A stretch of DNA of 64,000 nucleotides from Phaeosaccion multiseriatum (Eukaryota; Ochrophyta, other classes): the NCBI GenBank assembly GCA_965112735.1, contig CBCOSG010000001.1, positions 160,090 through 224,089 of the forward strand, in the 5' to 3' direction. Every line of letters begins with the position of its first letter. The first letter of the stretch is position 1. The translations under genes were made by a program, and so were the position numbers. The notes under the pieces are model-generated. The model did no database searches, was not told where the DNA came from, and was given only the letters and a program-made list of their open reading frames with translations. Of this stretch, positions 19,648 to 30,335 are shown in pieces.

Positions 19648-19718
19648 AGCGGAGAAGGGATTTGAACCCCTGATCTGTGGATTATGAGTCCAATATTCTC
19701 ACCCCTGAACTACTCCGC
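19648..19718 (-). tRNA. tRNA with CAT anticodon (elongator Met or Ile-CAU)
   Basis: Acceptor gcggagt/tctccgc, anticodon stem tggac..tcca with loop containing CAT. A close relative lies at 19905-19974. One of the two probably serves elongation with Met and the other, after lysidine modification, Ile AUA codons; I cannot decide which. Confidence 0.85.
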
Positions 19719-19722
19719 TTTA

Positions 19723-19811
19723 TGAAGAGGATGGGATTCGAACCCATGATATAAAAATATCTACATATTGATTTAGCAAACCAACGCTTTCAGCCCCTCA
19801 GCCACCTCTTC
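19723..19811 (-). tRNA. trnS: tRNA-Ser (GCT)
   Basis: Class II tRNA with long variable arm; anticodon stem ttggt/atcaa, loop ttgctaa. Confidence 0.9.
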
Positions 19812-19816
19812 TGGAA

Positions 19817-19888
19817 TGAGTAATGACGGATTCGAACCGCCAACCTCTTAGGTGTAAGCTAAGCAGTCTACCATTGACATAATCACTC
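19817..19888 (-). tRNA. trnV: tRNA-Val (TAC)
   Basis: Anticodon stem cttag/ctaag, loop cttacac. Acceptor gagtgat/attactc. Confidence 0.92.
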
Positions 19889-19904
19889 TTGATTTGATAT
19901 ATTT

Positions 19905-19974
19905 AGCGAAAAAGGGATTTGAACCCTTGGCCTTCGGATTATGAGTCCAACATTCTACCCCTGAACTATCTCGC
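19905..19974 (-). tRNA. tRNA with CAT anticodon (second of the pair)
   Basis: Nearly the same body as the tRNA at 19648 (identical D arm and anticodon-arm core), so the two arose by duplication. Ends 13 nt before the nad2 stop. Confidence 0.85.
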
Positions 19975-19987
19975 CTTCAAAATAGAA

Positions 19988-21442
19988 CTATGCAGAAAAC
20001 CAGTAAGTGGTCAACTTATAGGTAGCTAGCAAGCCTAAATTTGGCCGGAGGAAGAAAAAGACCAAAAGACTAAGACTGAGACTGAACACCCAAGCCTCCG
20101 CCTGATTTACATCTAAACAGCAAGATCGACTCTTTACTGCAAAACGGTTTTGGGTATCCAGAACCAAAAGTTTAATCATTCGTAAGTAGTAAAAGGCACT
20201 GGCAAGAGAAACAAAAACCAAACAAAGTGCGAAAATTACCATTTGTTGGTCGACTACTGCCTTTAGAACTAAAAATTTGGCAAAAAATCCTGCAAAAGGT
20301 GGAATGCCTGCTAAAGAAAACCATACTAGACTCAATCCTAAACCGAACAAGGGTTTTCCGAGACTAAGATCTACCATAGAAGATAGATCAAGTTGACGGT
20401 TTTCTTTTCGACTTCCCCACAGCATAAGACCTCCCCACATTAAAAGACTGCTTAGGATGTAAACTCCTAAATAAAATAGGCAGACGTAAGCGTTCTGTAA
20501 TTCTAAACCTCCAAGAATACCTAAAAAAAGATAACCCCCATGCCCAATGCCACTAAATACTAGCAAGCGTTTTAGGGACTTTTGCTTGTATCCACCAAAA
20601 CCGCCAATGATGACGGACATTAAGGCGACCCAAGTTAAGAGAATGCCCCATTCGAAGCTCATAGAATAAAAACTGGCGTAAAGTAGCTTAATAAGAAAAA
20701 GAAGAACTCCAAATTTTGGGACCGTAACGAAAAAAAGACTTACGCTTGCCGGACTTCCTTCATATACGTCCAAAGCCCACATATGAAAAGGAGCTACTCC
20801 TAATTTGAACAGGAGACCAAACAATACAAAATATAACCCCATTTGGCTAAAATTGGAAGCCCCAGCACTCAGACTCTGACCCAAATCTGCAAAGCACAAA
20901 CTGCCAGCGGATCCATATAAGATACAGATTCCTAGAGCCAATAATCCAGAAGCAATTCCTCCCAAGATAAAATATTTTAAACCCGCTTCTGTGGAAAACA
21001 CAGATTTTCGTCGAAAGCTTGCTAAAGCGTATAAACTCAAGCTCTGTAACTCAATTCCCAAGTAGAAGCTCAGGAAGTTTTCGGAAACAAGGATTAGGCA
21101 CAGACCTAAGCAAGCAAGCAAACACAATAAATTGTATTCAAAAGCATGTATTTGACGTGCGTGTAGGTAAGTAGGAGCTAAAATGAAACATAGTGCACAG
21201 CAAAGAATTAAACCCATTTTAAGTAGGGATAAAGACTCTAAATCTACACTCGGACATAAGCTGTCTCCATGATTAAAACTAAGTTTTGCAGCCCAAGCCA
21301 AAACCAGTATACTTAAGTGTCGAAATTCCCACACCAGAGTATGAGAGGAACAAAGACCACCACTAATTAATTGGTGACACCCGTAAATACTTAGGTACAG
21401 GACACAATTAGCCAAATAAATCTCAGTTATCCAAAAATGCAT
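19988..21442 (-). CDS. nad2: NADH dehydrogenase subunit 2
   Basis: Proton-pumping subunit of complex I, 484 aa, normal length. Signatures: LGIELQSLSLYALASFRR, KYFILGGIASGLLALGI, APFHMWALDVYEGSPASVS and LAGIPPFAGFFAKFLVLKA. ATG start. Last gene of the long minus-strand run; cox1 is divergent just beyond. Confidence 0.97.
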   Translation of the reverse strand: MHFWITEIYLANCVLYLSIYGCHQLISGGLCSSHTLVWEFRHLSILVLAWAAKLSFNHGDSLCPSVDLESLSLLKMGLILCCALCFILAPTYLHARQIHAFEYNLLCLLACLGLCLILVSENFLSFYLGIELQSLSLYALASFRRKSVFSTEAGLKYFILGGIASGLLALGICILYGSAGSLCFADLGQSLSAGASNFSQMGLYFVLFGLLFKLGVAPFHMWALDVYEGSPASVSLFFVTVPKFGVLLFLIKLLYASFYSMSFEWGILLTWVALMSVIIGGFGGYKQKSLKRLLVFSGIGHGGYLFLGILGGLELQNAYVCLFYLGVYILSSLLMWGGLMLWGSRKENRQLDLSSMVDLSLGKPLFGLGLSLVWFSLAGIPPFAGFFAKFLVLKAVVDQQMVIFALCLVFVSLASAFYYLRMIKLLVLDTQNRFAVKSRSCCLDVNQAEAWVFSLSLSLLVFFFLRPNLGLLATYKLTTYWFSA

Positions 21443-23022
<1,580 letters not shown>

Positions 23023-23074
23023 ATTTTTGGTCTAGGTCGTGCTAATAAAAAATGAATTTTTTAATATCCGGGAC

Positions 23075-23869
23075 TCAGGAACCCCACCAGTATACACAGA
23101 CAAATAGAAATAACCACACTACATCTACAAAATGCCAATACCAACTGGCAGCTTCAAAACCTAAGTGATGCTGGCGGCTAAAATGCCCCATGGCAAAGCG
23201 GAACAGGCAGATTGTAAGAAAAATACTCCCTATAATAACATGGAATCCATGGAAGCCTGTGCTTAAATAAAATACAGATCCAAAAATTCCATCGGACATA
23301 GCAAAGCCTAAATTCATATACTCAAAGGCTTGCAAGGCCGTAAAGATTACAGCCAATCCGATACATGTACTTAATCCCCATAAGGCTGATCTTTGGCCTC
23401 CAAGAAGAAGACTATGGTGAGACCAAGTTAAAAAAAAACCAGAGGTTAAAAGAATAGCTGTGTTTAGCAAGGGTACCCCCCAAGGATTTATAACTTCTAC
23501 ACCTACAGGAGGCCAAACCCCGCCGATCTCCACTACTGGAGATAAACTCGAATGAAAGAAAGCCCAAAAAAAGGCTACGAAAAACATAAGCTCAGAAACA
23601 ATAAAGAGTACAACACCCATTCGCAGATTTGCTTGAACTGCGGTGGTATGTCGGCCTTCTAAGCTTCCTTCCCGAACTACGTCTCCCCACCAAGCAAACA
23701 CACAAAGAAGAAGGCTAAGAACTCCCACTTCAATTAAAAACCATCCACTTTCATACTGGTGCATGTACATTACCAGCCCAAAAGTCAAATTTAGGCTTCC
23801 AAAGGCTGTGGTTAGCGGCCAGGGACTCGGGTCAACTAAATGGAAAGGATGTCGATGATTTTGTATCAT
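23075..23869 (-). CDS. cox3: Cytochrome c oxidase subunit 3
   Basis: Complex IV membrane subunit, 264 aa. Family features: RHPFHLVDPSPWP at the start, HSSLSPVVEIGGVWPPVGVE in the middle, and HFVDVVWLFLFVCVYWWGS at the end. It terminates with TGA exactly where the family ends, good evidence that TGA is a stop. Confidence 0.98.
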   Translation of the reverse strand: MIQNHRHPFHLVDPSPWPLTTAFGSLNLTFGLVMYMHQYESGWFLIEVGVLSLLLCVFAWWGDVVREGSLEGRHTTAVQANLRMGVVLFIVSELMFFVAFFWAFFHSSLSPVVEIGGVWPPVGVEVINPWGVPLLNTAILLTSGFFLTWSHHSLLLGGQRSALWGLSTCIGLAVIFTALQAFEYMNLGFAMSDGIFGSVFYLSTGFHGFHVIIGSIFLTICLFRFAMGHFSRQHHLGFEAASWYWHFVDVVWLFLFVCVYWWGS

Positions 23870-23994
23870 AGATTAAAAAACAGGTAAAAAAGTTTACATA
23901 GAATAAAATAAGTTTTAAACTTATAAAAAAATTGTATACAATTTTCAATACAAACTTATTAGGTTTTTGGCTATTTTCTTCGAAAGTTTTAGGT

Positions 23995-24390
23995 CTAAAG
24001 ATCACGTCGACGCCTCTTACGGCGAATTTGCTTTTTAGTTCGGCAACCATTATGAGGATAATTAGTTTTTTCCCAGCCCACCTCAAAGGTTTTAGTCTTT
24101 TTTCCTTTTCGCAAAAGTTGTAACACTTTCTTACGACTTTTATTAAAACCCTCTACATGAAGACGTAGTTTACAAACCTTTCTTTGTTGTAAGATTTGTA
24201 AAAAATGTTTGGTATGTATTTCACTGGCATATGAAGTCCTTCGGGTAGCTTTGGTAAAGCCTACACATCCATTGGAGGTGGAACAAACAAGAGATTTTGA
24301 TTTGTTATAAAAGGTGAATAGAGTATTACGACGACCTAAGCTGAGGTGAAGGATACCTGCTTCAGTAAAGATTTTTGTAGGAGTTTGCAT
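23995..24390 (-). CDS. rps11: Ribosomal protein S11
   Basis: Small-subunit platform protein, 131 aa from the ATG at 24390; a TTG at 24402 would overlap rps13 by 4 nt. Signature segments: AGILHLSLGRRNTLFTF, GCVGFTKATRRTSYAS and PHNGCRTKKQIRRKRRRRDL at the C-terminus. Confidence 0.93.
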   Translation of the reverse strand: MQTPTKIFTEAGILHLSLGRRNTLFTFYNKSKSLVCSTSNGCVGFTKATRRTSYASEIHTKHFLQILQQRKVCKLRLHVEGFNKSRKKVLQLLRKGKKTKTFEVGWEKTNYPHNGCRTKKQIRRKRRRRDL

Positions 24391-24398
24391 CAAAAGGC

Positions 24399-24755
24399 TC
24401 AAGTCTTCGATTTATGACTTTTTGCTGTTCTAGCGTTGGCGTGAGTTCTTTGACCTCGTGTTGGCAGAGACTGCCCGTGACGTATTCCTCTATAGCAACG
24501 AATTTCTTTTAAACTTGTAAGTTTCTCAAATCTTTGCTGACGTAAAAAACTATTAGTTTTCCAAAATACAATCTTCATCATATGTTGAAGTTTGGTTTGA
24601 TGTAGCGGACTAAGAAAAGTGCAAAAGGTAGTAGGCTTCATACCTAAATATTTACCTATTAAGTCCGCTCTAAATTTTCCCAAACCGTAAACCTGAGTGA
24701 GAGCCTGGCGAAAATTGAGAGAAGGTTCGGCGTAGATTCCCCATAGGTAAAGCAT
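24399..24755 (-). CDS. rps13: Ribosomal protein S13
   Basis: Small-subunit head protein, 118 aa. Helix-two-turn-helix region TQVYGLGKFRADLIGKYLG and the C-terminal RGIRHGQSLPTRGQRTHANARTAK are typical. TGA stop. Upstream of rps11, the ancestral bacterial order. Confidence 0.95.
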   Translation of the reverse strand: MLYLWGIYAEPSLNFRQALTQVYGLGKFRADLIGKYLGMKPTTFCTFLSPLHQTKLQHMMKIVFWKTNSFLRQQRFEKLTSLKEIRCYRGIRHGQSLPTRGQRTHANARTAKSHKSKT

Positions 24756-24803
24756 AAAGAATTAATTTTTACTATTTTGACTTTGTCTTTGTATAAAAGT
24801 TCT

Positions 24804-25187
24804 ATGTATTCTACCAAATTTCTTAAACCCCACAAGCCTAAACTTCCTTCTCTTTCTATCTTTCGAGGGCAAAAAGGAAGATTTGCACTACAATCTTTAA
24901 GCACGGGAACAATTAGTACCAGACAGATGGAAGCTTGCAGACAAAATATAAATCGGCGCTTGAGACGTAAAGGGCAAATTGTGATTCATGGTTTCGCCGA
25001 TCGTGGGCGAAGCCAAAAACCTTGTGAAGTTCGTATGGGTAAGGGTAAAGGAAAAATAGATCATTATGAAATGATGGTGTCTCCCGGAAAACTTATCCTT
25101 GAAATTGTGGGAATTTCTGAAAATTTAAGCCGGTATGCTCTTCAAGGAGGAGCTACTAAGCTTGGGGTTGCCACCAAAATTGTTTAA
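24804..25187 (+). CDS. rpl16: Ribosomal protein L16
   Basis: Large-subunit protein contacting tRNA, 127 aa from ATG 24804; the frame extends to a TTG at 24777. Signatures: ISTRQMEACRQNINRRLRRKG and CEVRMGKGKGKIDHY. It is separated from its usual partner rps3 and lies divergent to rps13. Confidence 0.95.
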   Translation: MYSTKFLKPHKPKLPSLSIFRGQKGRFALQSLSTGTISTRQMEACRQNINRRLRRKGQIVIHGFADRGRSQKPCEVRMGKGKGKIDHYEMMVSPGKLILEIVGISENLSRYALQGGATKLGVATKIV

Positions 25188-25190
25188 TCC

Positions 25191-25679
25191 ATGAAAAAAC
25201 ATTCTACCTATTTTGATTTCTCTCAGATGAAAGAAAACCATCAGTGCGGCCAATCTTTGATTTTTTATCCTCTTCCTAGTAAAAATTTGGATCTTGGATG
25301 GGTAAACAAAGTTTTGTTCGGTGCGAAATTCTTAGGACGTGGAAAATTTTGGGTGTACACTTTTCTTTCTAATCCATTATTTTATTTTGGACATACTTCT
25401 TGTGTCAGTCTATCTGAAATTTGTAAGGATAGCCGCCAAAATACAAATTTTTTTGGGTATAGATCAAAAGTAAAAAGTGAAAAAGATTTCTCTTGGGACT
25501 ATTATATTTACCAAGGACGACTTCTTTATTTTTGTACTATGAAAAAAAAGAAAAAATATTATTTTCAGCCTGATTTAGAAGTGAGATTATGCTCCTCTAT
25601 TTTTCGAAAAGAAAAACTTTGGAGGTATGGAGCCATCAATACAAATTTACATGTTTTAGGTGTAAAAAAGGAAGTCTAA
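25191..25679 (+). CDS. orf162, unknown
   Basis: A 162-aa frame beginning 3 nt after the rpl16 stop, so probably translated from the same message. It is rich in Phe, Tyr and Lys, with no clear membrane span and a lysine run near residue 118. No family is recognised; the position suggests a highly diverged ribosomal protein. Confidence 0.5.
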   Translation: MKKHSTYFDFSQMKENHQCGQSLIFYPLPSKNLDLGWVNKVLFGAKFLGRGKFWVYTFLSNPLFYFGHTSCVSLSEICKDSRQNTNFFGYRSKVKSEKDFSWDYYIYQGRLLYFCTMKKKKKYYFQPDLEVRLCSSIFRKEKLWRYGAINTNLHVLGVKKEV

Positions 25680-25692
25680 GACCAAGCTTAGT

Positions 25693-25800
25693 ATGTTTAC
25701 CAAAGTCAAAGTTCGGGGAATTCACAACAATTATCGATTTTTGCCTGGTAATTCGAGGTTCAAAGTTGTATTGGGTTTAAAACAATTTTCGAAGCTATAA
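25693..25800 (+). CDS. Small basic ORF (35 aa)
   Basis: Starts with ATG 14 nt after orf162 and encodes MFTKVKVRGIHNNYRFLPG plus a basic tail ending QFSKL. Composition resembles a ribosomal protein, but it is very short; it may be a fragment of a larger gene broken by frame errors. Another frame (25589-25780) overlaps both. Confidence 0.3.
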   Translation: MFTKVKVRGIHNNYRFLPGNSRFKVVLGLKQFSKL

Positions 25801-25918
25801 ATAGTACTAAAACTTAAATAGGGTTAGTACGGAAGAAACTTAGGTCTTTTTAACTTTATATGCAGTAACGAAAGTCGACTTTTCAAAGTTTTTTATTGAT
25901 ATAGTTTACTATTTTAAT

Positions 25919-26395
25919 ATGAAAAAAGAATCGATGGAATTAGTTCTTCGTATCCACAAAATATTGCAACAACAAAATTCCTTCGCTTTTTATCAACCTT
26001 GGGTAGGGGTACAAAGACATTGTTTAGTCGAACTAAAAAATCGGGGCTTAGAGTATTATCGCACTAAGGACGAGTTAGATCTGAAAATTCCTGGACTGAA
26101 TCTAGTTATCTATGGAAAAAAGGAGCAAAGTTTCGAAGTGTTTTTAACCAAACTTCAAAGCCTTTCAACTGCGAAGGGCTTTGTCCTTCTCGGAATTCAC
26201 CAAAAAGGAAATATTTACTCCCCTCATATACTGAAATACCTTCCGGTAGAAAAGAGGATTTTTTTCAAAGACTTACAAAAGCTTAATTTAATAATAGGAC
26301 GAAATTTTCGGCTTTTTGAAGTGAAACCTTTTTTTTATTTTTCTCATTCGTGGAGATCTTCAATCAATCTTTTTTTATTGAGTAAAGCTTGTTAG
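25919..26395 (+). CDS. Possible ribosomal protein L10
   Basis: A 158-aa frame. The middle (ELKNRGLEYYRTKDELDL, then a hydrophobic strand LNLVIYGKK and KGFVLLGIHQKGNIYSPHI) follows the L10 pattern of small residue-rich strand, helix and LLGG-type strand, followed by a leucine/proline segment near LKYLPVEKR. Identity is low. If not rpl10 it is an unidentified ORF. Ends 68 nt before the convergent nad4L. Confidence 0.4.
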   Translation: MKKESMELVLRIHKILQQQNSFAFYQPWVGVQRHCLVELKNRGLEYYRTKDELDLKIPGLNLVIYGKKEQSFEVFLTKLQSLSTAKGFVLLGIHQKGNIYSPHILKYLPVEKRIFFKDLQKLNLIIGRNFRLFEVKPFFYFSHSWRSSINLFLLSKAC

Positions 26396-26463
26396 GCTCA
26401 CGACTCGATCAAATAAGCTTTTGCGCCTGAAATTAAAACTTTAACAAATTTTAGCTGTTCAAA

Positions 26464-26766
26464 CTAACCCCGTAGAAGATAAGCTTTTCGAATGCTAATG
26501 TGGCCCCGAACACGGTAATAGGCCACGAGAATTCCTAGACCAAGGGCTGATTCCCCTGTGGAAACCGCAATGATAAAAAGAGAGAAAACTTGACCTAGGC
26601 TATCATCAAGACTGGCGGAGAATAAAATAAAATTAAGATTTACACAAAGTAAAATCATCTCAATACACATAAGAAGAATAAGAATGTTAGTGCGATTCAC
26701 TAAAATTCCCAAAAGACCCAAACTAAAGAGTAAAGTACTTAAAACAAATACGGGGGAAATCCACAC
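26464..26766 (-). CDS. nad4L: NADH dehydrogenase subunit 4L
   Basis: Small membrane subunit of complex I, 100 aa, with [16 protein letters not shown] and the second buried glutamate in [17 protein letters not shown]. Starts with GTG (26764-26766). The single minus-strand gene between two plus-strand blocks. Confidence 0.96.
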   Translation of the reverse strand: MWISPVFVLSTLLFSLGLLGILVNRTNILILLMCIEMILLCVNLNFILFSASLDDSLGQVFSLFIIAVSTGESALGLGILVAYYRVRGHISIRKAYLLRG

Positions 26767-26818
26767 GTTAACTAATAAAATACAAAAGTCTTATAAAAAA
26801 CTCGATTTCCAAAAAAGT

Positions 26819-28014
26819 ATGAATTTAAAAAAAAGTGAGCTAGGACGTAAAGTAATGAACTTTAGCATTAATTTTGGGCCCCAGCACCCGGCTGCCCACG
26901 GAGTACTTCGTTTAGTTTTAGAGCTGAAAGGAGAAAGCCTTCAGCACGCTGATCCTCATATTGGGCTCCTTCACCGAGGCACAGAAAAGCTTATTGAGTA
27001 TAAAACTTATCTGCAAGCTTTGCCTTATTTGGATCGTCTGGATTATGTTTCGATGATGTGCCAAGAGCATACCTATTCTTTAGCCGTAGAAAACTTATTT
27101 CATACGCAGGTTCCTTCTAGGGCTCAGTATATCCGAGTTCTATTTGGAGAAATTACCCGTATTCTTAATCATCTTTTGGCCGTAGGCTGTCACGCAATGG
27201 ATGTAGGGGCAATGACCCCTTTTCTTTGGGGATTCGAAGAACGAGAAAAACTTATGGAATTTTATGATCGGGTTTGCGGAGCCCGTATGCATGCAGCTTA
27301 CGTTCGGCCCGGAGGCGTAAGCCAAGACCTACCTCAAGGACTTTTAGATGACATCTATGTTTTTGCTCAGCAGTTCAGTCTTCGTATCGATGAGATGGAG
27401 GAAATGTTGACCACGAACCGGATTTGGAAACAACGTTTAGTGAACGTAGGACGAATCTCCGCTCAAGAAGCGGAAACTTGGGGATACTCGGGAGTTATGC
27501 TTCGAGGATGTGGGGTCGATTGGGATTTACGTAAGACTCAACCTTATGAGGTTTACAATGACTTAAGTTTTGAAGTTCCGCTAGGAAAAACGGTGACTGT
27601 TATGACCGGTACCTTTTACGTATGGAAGAAATGCGTCAGAGCTTAAGTCTTATTTATCAGTGCTTAAATAGATTGCCTGCTGGACCGGTAAAGACCCAAG
27701 ATGGAAAAATGAATCTTCCTAGCCGTGCTGATTTAAAGCATTCTATGGAGGCGGTTATTCACCATTTTAAACTATGTACAGAGGGTTTTGAAGTGCCTTT
27801 AGGTCAAACTTATACGGCTACTGAAGCCCCTAAAGGCGAATTTGGTGTCTATTTGATTTCAGATGGAAGTAGTAAGCCTTACCGCTGCAAAATCAAGGCA
27901 CCAGGGTTTGCTCATCTGCAAAGTTTGGATTTTATGTGCAAAAATCATATGATTGCAGACGTGGTTACAGTAATCGGTACTCAGGATATTGTATTTGGTG
28001 AGATTGATCGATAA
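26819..28014 (+). CDS. nad7: NADH dehydrogenase subunit 7, one-base frameshift
   Basis: 49-kDa subunit of complex I, quinone-site side, 398 codons after correction. N-terminus [21 protein letters not shown] is typical. The frame is lost at an A5 run (27586-27590): one more A gives [20 protein letters not shown], the conserved family sequence, and continues to the normal C-terminus ending at 28014. Start chosen at ATG 26819; ATG 26855 is the alternative. Most likely a homopolymer sequencing error. Confidence 0.95.
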
Positions 28015-28029
28015 AAAACTAGAATTCCT

Positions 28030-28875
28030 ATGATAAAATCGAAGTGGAACACATCTGGTGGAAGACAATGGCGACCTGCGCATGTCCTTCCCTTGTCAAA
28101 ACAAAAAAGTATTAAAGGCTTGTCTAAAGGTGTTCACGCTTCAACAGGACGAAATCATCAAGGAAGAGTCTGTAATTGGCACCGAGGAGGAGGACATAAA
28201 AGGAAGCTCCGATCTTTAAGTTTCATAAGTCGAGGTATAGGCTTATGTTTGGATCGGGAGCATCTACCGAGACATTCTTCTTTTGGGCATCGGGTTTTTA
28301 TACCGGACTTGAATGAAGGCCACACCAAGATAAGTAAAGGGTGCTCTCATACCTATATCCTCGGAGTAGAAGGTCTATCTCAGGGACACTCTATCTATGG
28401 GCCAAATTTAGGAGAAACTCAAATGGGGAATCATTTTCCCCTTTATCAAATTCCTCAGGGATTTAGTATACACAATTTGTGTGTCCGTACTGGTAAACCA
28501 AGTCAATATCTTAAGGCAGCTGGAGCTTACGGACTGTTGATACAGAAAAACGCAAAACAAACCCTAGTGAAACTCAAATCTGGAAAATATGAAGTATTTT
28601 CTTCGGTTAAAGCTTCTGCCTCCTTAGGAAAAGTAGGAAATCAGACCTGGTTTTTGAGAGTGTTAGGGAAAGCAGGACGAAACCGGTATGTAGGCATACG
28701 TCCTACGGTGCGGGGTGTAGCTATGAATCCTGTAGATCATCCCCATGGGGGTGGAGAAGGAAAGACTTCAGGAGGGCGACCCTCTGTAACTCCTTGGGGG
28801 AAACCTACCAAAGGTCAGCCTACCCTAAGCCGACAAAAAAAGCGTAATAGGAAGTTACATATTTACAATGAGTAA
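28030..28875 (+). CDS. rpl2: Ribosomal protein L2
   Basis: Large-subunit protein near the peptidyl-transferase centre, 281 aa. The N-terminal GRNHQGRVCNWHRGGGHKR and C-terminal RPTVRGVAMNPVDHPHGGGEG are diagnostic. First gene of the plus-strand ribosomal cluster rpl2-rps19-rps3-rps2-rps4. Confidence 0.97.
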   Translation: MIKSKWNTSGGRQWRPAHVLPLSKQKSIKGLSKGVHASTGRNHQGRVCNWHRGGGHKRKLRSLSFISRGIGLCLDREHLPRHSSFGHRVFIPDLNEGHTKISKGCSHTYILGVEGLSQGHSIYGPNLGETQMGNHFPLYQIPQGFSIHNLCVRTGKPSQYLKAAGAYGLLIQKNAKQTLVKLKSGKYEVFSSVKASASLGKVGNQTWFLRVLGKAGRNRYVGIRPTVRGVAMNPVDHPHGGGEGKTSGGRPSVTPWGKPTKGQPTLSRQKKRNRKLHIYNE

Positions 28876-29140
28876 GAGATCAAAATGGAAATTACCTTAC
28901 GTAGACTTTAATATTTTGCGGCGTTTACCCTTATATAAAACCCAAGAAAAAATTTCTACTACTTCACGCTCATCCACAGTTCTTCCTAATTTCGTACATA
29001 AAATGTTTCTTATATATAACGGGAAAAAGTTTCAACGTCTTAAGATCGAGGCAAAAATGATTGGCCATAAGCTAGGGGAATTTTCGGTAACTCGGGCAAA
29101 GTATGAGTTTAAAAAAAAAAGAAAGAAGTCTAAAAAGTAA
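28868..29140 (+). CDS. rps19: Ribosomal protein S19
   Basis: 90 aa; S19 fold with RSKWKLPYVD, SSTVLPNFVHKMFLIYNGK and MIGHKLGEFSVTR. Overlaps the rpl2 stop by 8 nt, suggesting coupled translation. Confidence 0.94.
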   Translation: MSKRSKWKLPYVDFNILRRLPLYKTQEKISTTSRSSTVLPNFVHKMFLIYNGKKFQRLKIEAKMIGHKLGEFSVTRAKYEFKKKRKKSKK

Positions 29141-29195
29141 AAAAAACTGTCTGTGCATGTTTAAAAACCCATATCTGTAAAAAATCAAGTTTTTT

Positions 29196-30317
29196 ATGTT
29201 ATCTACGATGTCATCTTCGCGGCCTCCCTGTACCTGGAGTTCAGCCTCCTCATCTTTAGCTTACGAAGATACTCAAATTCAAACTGCACTTCAGGCTCTG
29301 ATAGCGGACCGGCATTTTTGTCTTCAAACTTCAGATCTTCGTCGACAGGGAAATCAACTTTATTGGAAAGCCCACGTTATCATATGGTTTACTAGAGCAA
29401 ATTGGCAAAAAAAACGAGTGAAGACTTGGGTCTTCAATTCCGGTCGAAGACGAGTCCTGAAGGATACTTTTTCTGACAACAAATATTTTCGATTCCCGCC
29501 AATGGCTGGACTTAGTAAAATTGATTACACTCAGTGGGTCAGCCCTCAGTGCAAATCTATTACCCAGTATTGGCGTTTAATTCGTCGACGGGCGATGTAT
29601 ACCTCATCTTATGTGTATAGACGAACGGTCAATGTTCAGCAGGGGATTCTTCCTGCTTTCGGTGCTAATCTTTTGCCTCTTTTAGCAGAGTATGCTAAAA
29701 CAAAATACGTAACTTTACGTCTTTCTTATTCCTGTTTGCCTCTCCGAAGGGGTGGTCAAGGGGGGCGGAAACGCTTTCCCTACTACAAACGTGCCTCTTT
29801 TTTTCGATCCAGTATTCAAGTTTTTTCTTTTTTGTTTCGTGCGCCGGGGAAGCCTTCGCTTCTTTCTCATTTTATTAAGCATCAAGTTCAGACGAACTAT
29901 CGAGACCGCAGAAAAATGAAATGGTTTCTAAATTTCCTTACAGAAATTCTAAATTTTTATTGGGAAAAGTCTTCTCGATTGGTAGCGGGTTTATGTATAC
30001 AGATCAACGGACGTTTAAATCGACGTGATCGTAAGTTTAACTTAAAAAGGGTTTATTCAGTGGGCAAGTTGGGACTTACAAGTACTCGAGCTAATATACT
30101 TTATGACAATAGTATAGCCTTTACCAAAAATGGTCAAGTAGAAGTGAGAGTATGGATTAACTACGTCTCTCGGACAACGCCGCGTTTTTCTTTCTCAGGT
30201 TTTGAAAAATCAGTTTGGAAACCTAAGAAGGATACTACTCGTATGCATAAGTATTCCCAGTGGAGAGAAAAAATGCCAAAGTCGAGAAGTCAAAATAGGT
30301 GGGTATCCCGAAAATAG
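29196..30317 (+). CDS. rps3: Ribosomal protein S3
   Basis: 373 aa. The C-terminal domain is clear: LVAGLCIQINGRLNRRDR, KLGLTSTRANILYDNS and VEVRVWINY. The N-terminal half is long and poorly conserved, as is common in mitochondrial S3. Confidence 0.92.
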   Translation: MLSTMSSSRPPCTWSSASSSLAYEDTQIQTALQALIADRHFCLQTSDLRRQGNQLYWKAHVIIWFTRANWQKKRVKTWVFNSGRRRVLKDTFSDNKYFRFPPMAGLSKIDYTQWVSPQCKSITQYWRLIRRRAMYTSSYVYRRTVNVQQGILPAFGANLLPLLAEYAKTKYVTLRLSYSCLPLRRGGQGGRKRFPYYKRASFFRSSIQVFSFLFRAPGKPSLLSHFIKHQVQTNYRDRRKMKWFLNFLTEILNFYWEKSSRLVAGLCIQINGRLNRRDRKFNLKRVYSVGKLGLTSTRANILYDNSIAFTKNGQVEVRVWINYVSRTTPRFSFSGFEKSVWKPKKDTTRMHKYSQWREKMPKSRSQNRWVSRK

Positions 30318-30335
30318 AGAAAATCTTTTACTTTG

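Noticed and set aside
25589-25780. 63-codon frame overlapping orf162 and the 35-aa ORF
   Set aside because: Different frame from both neighbours, with no start context or similarity; kept only as a hint that the area may contain frame errors.
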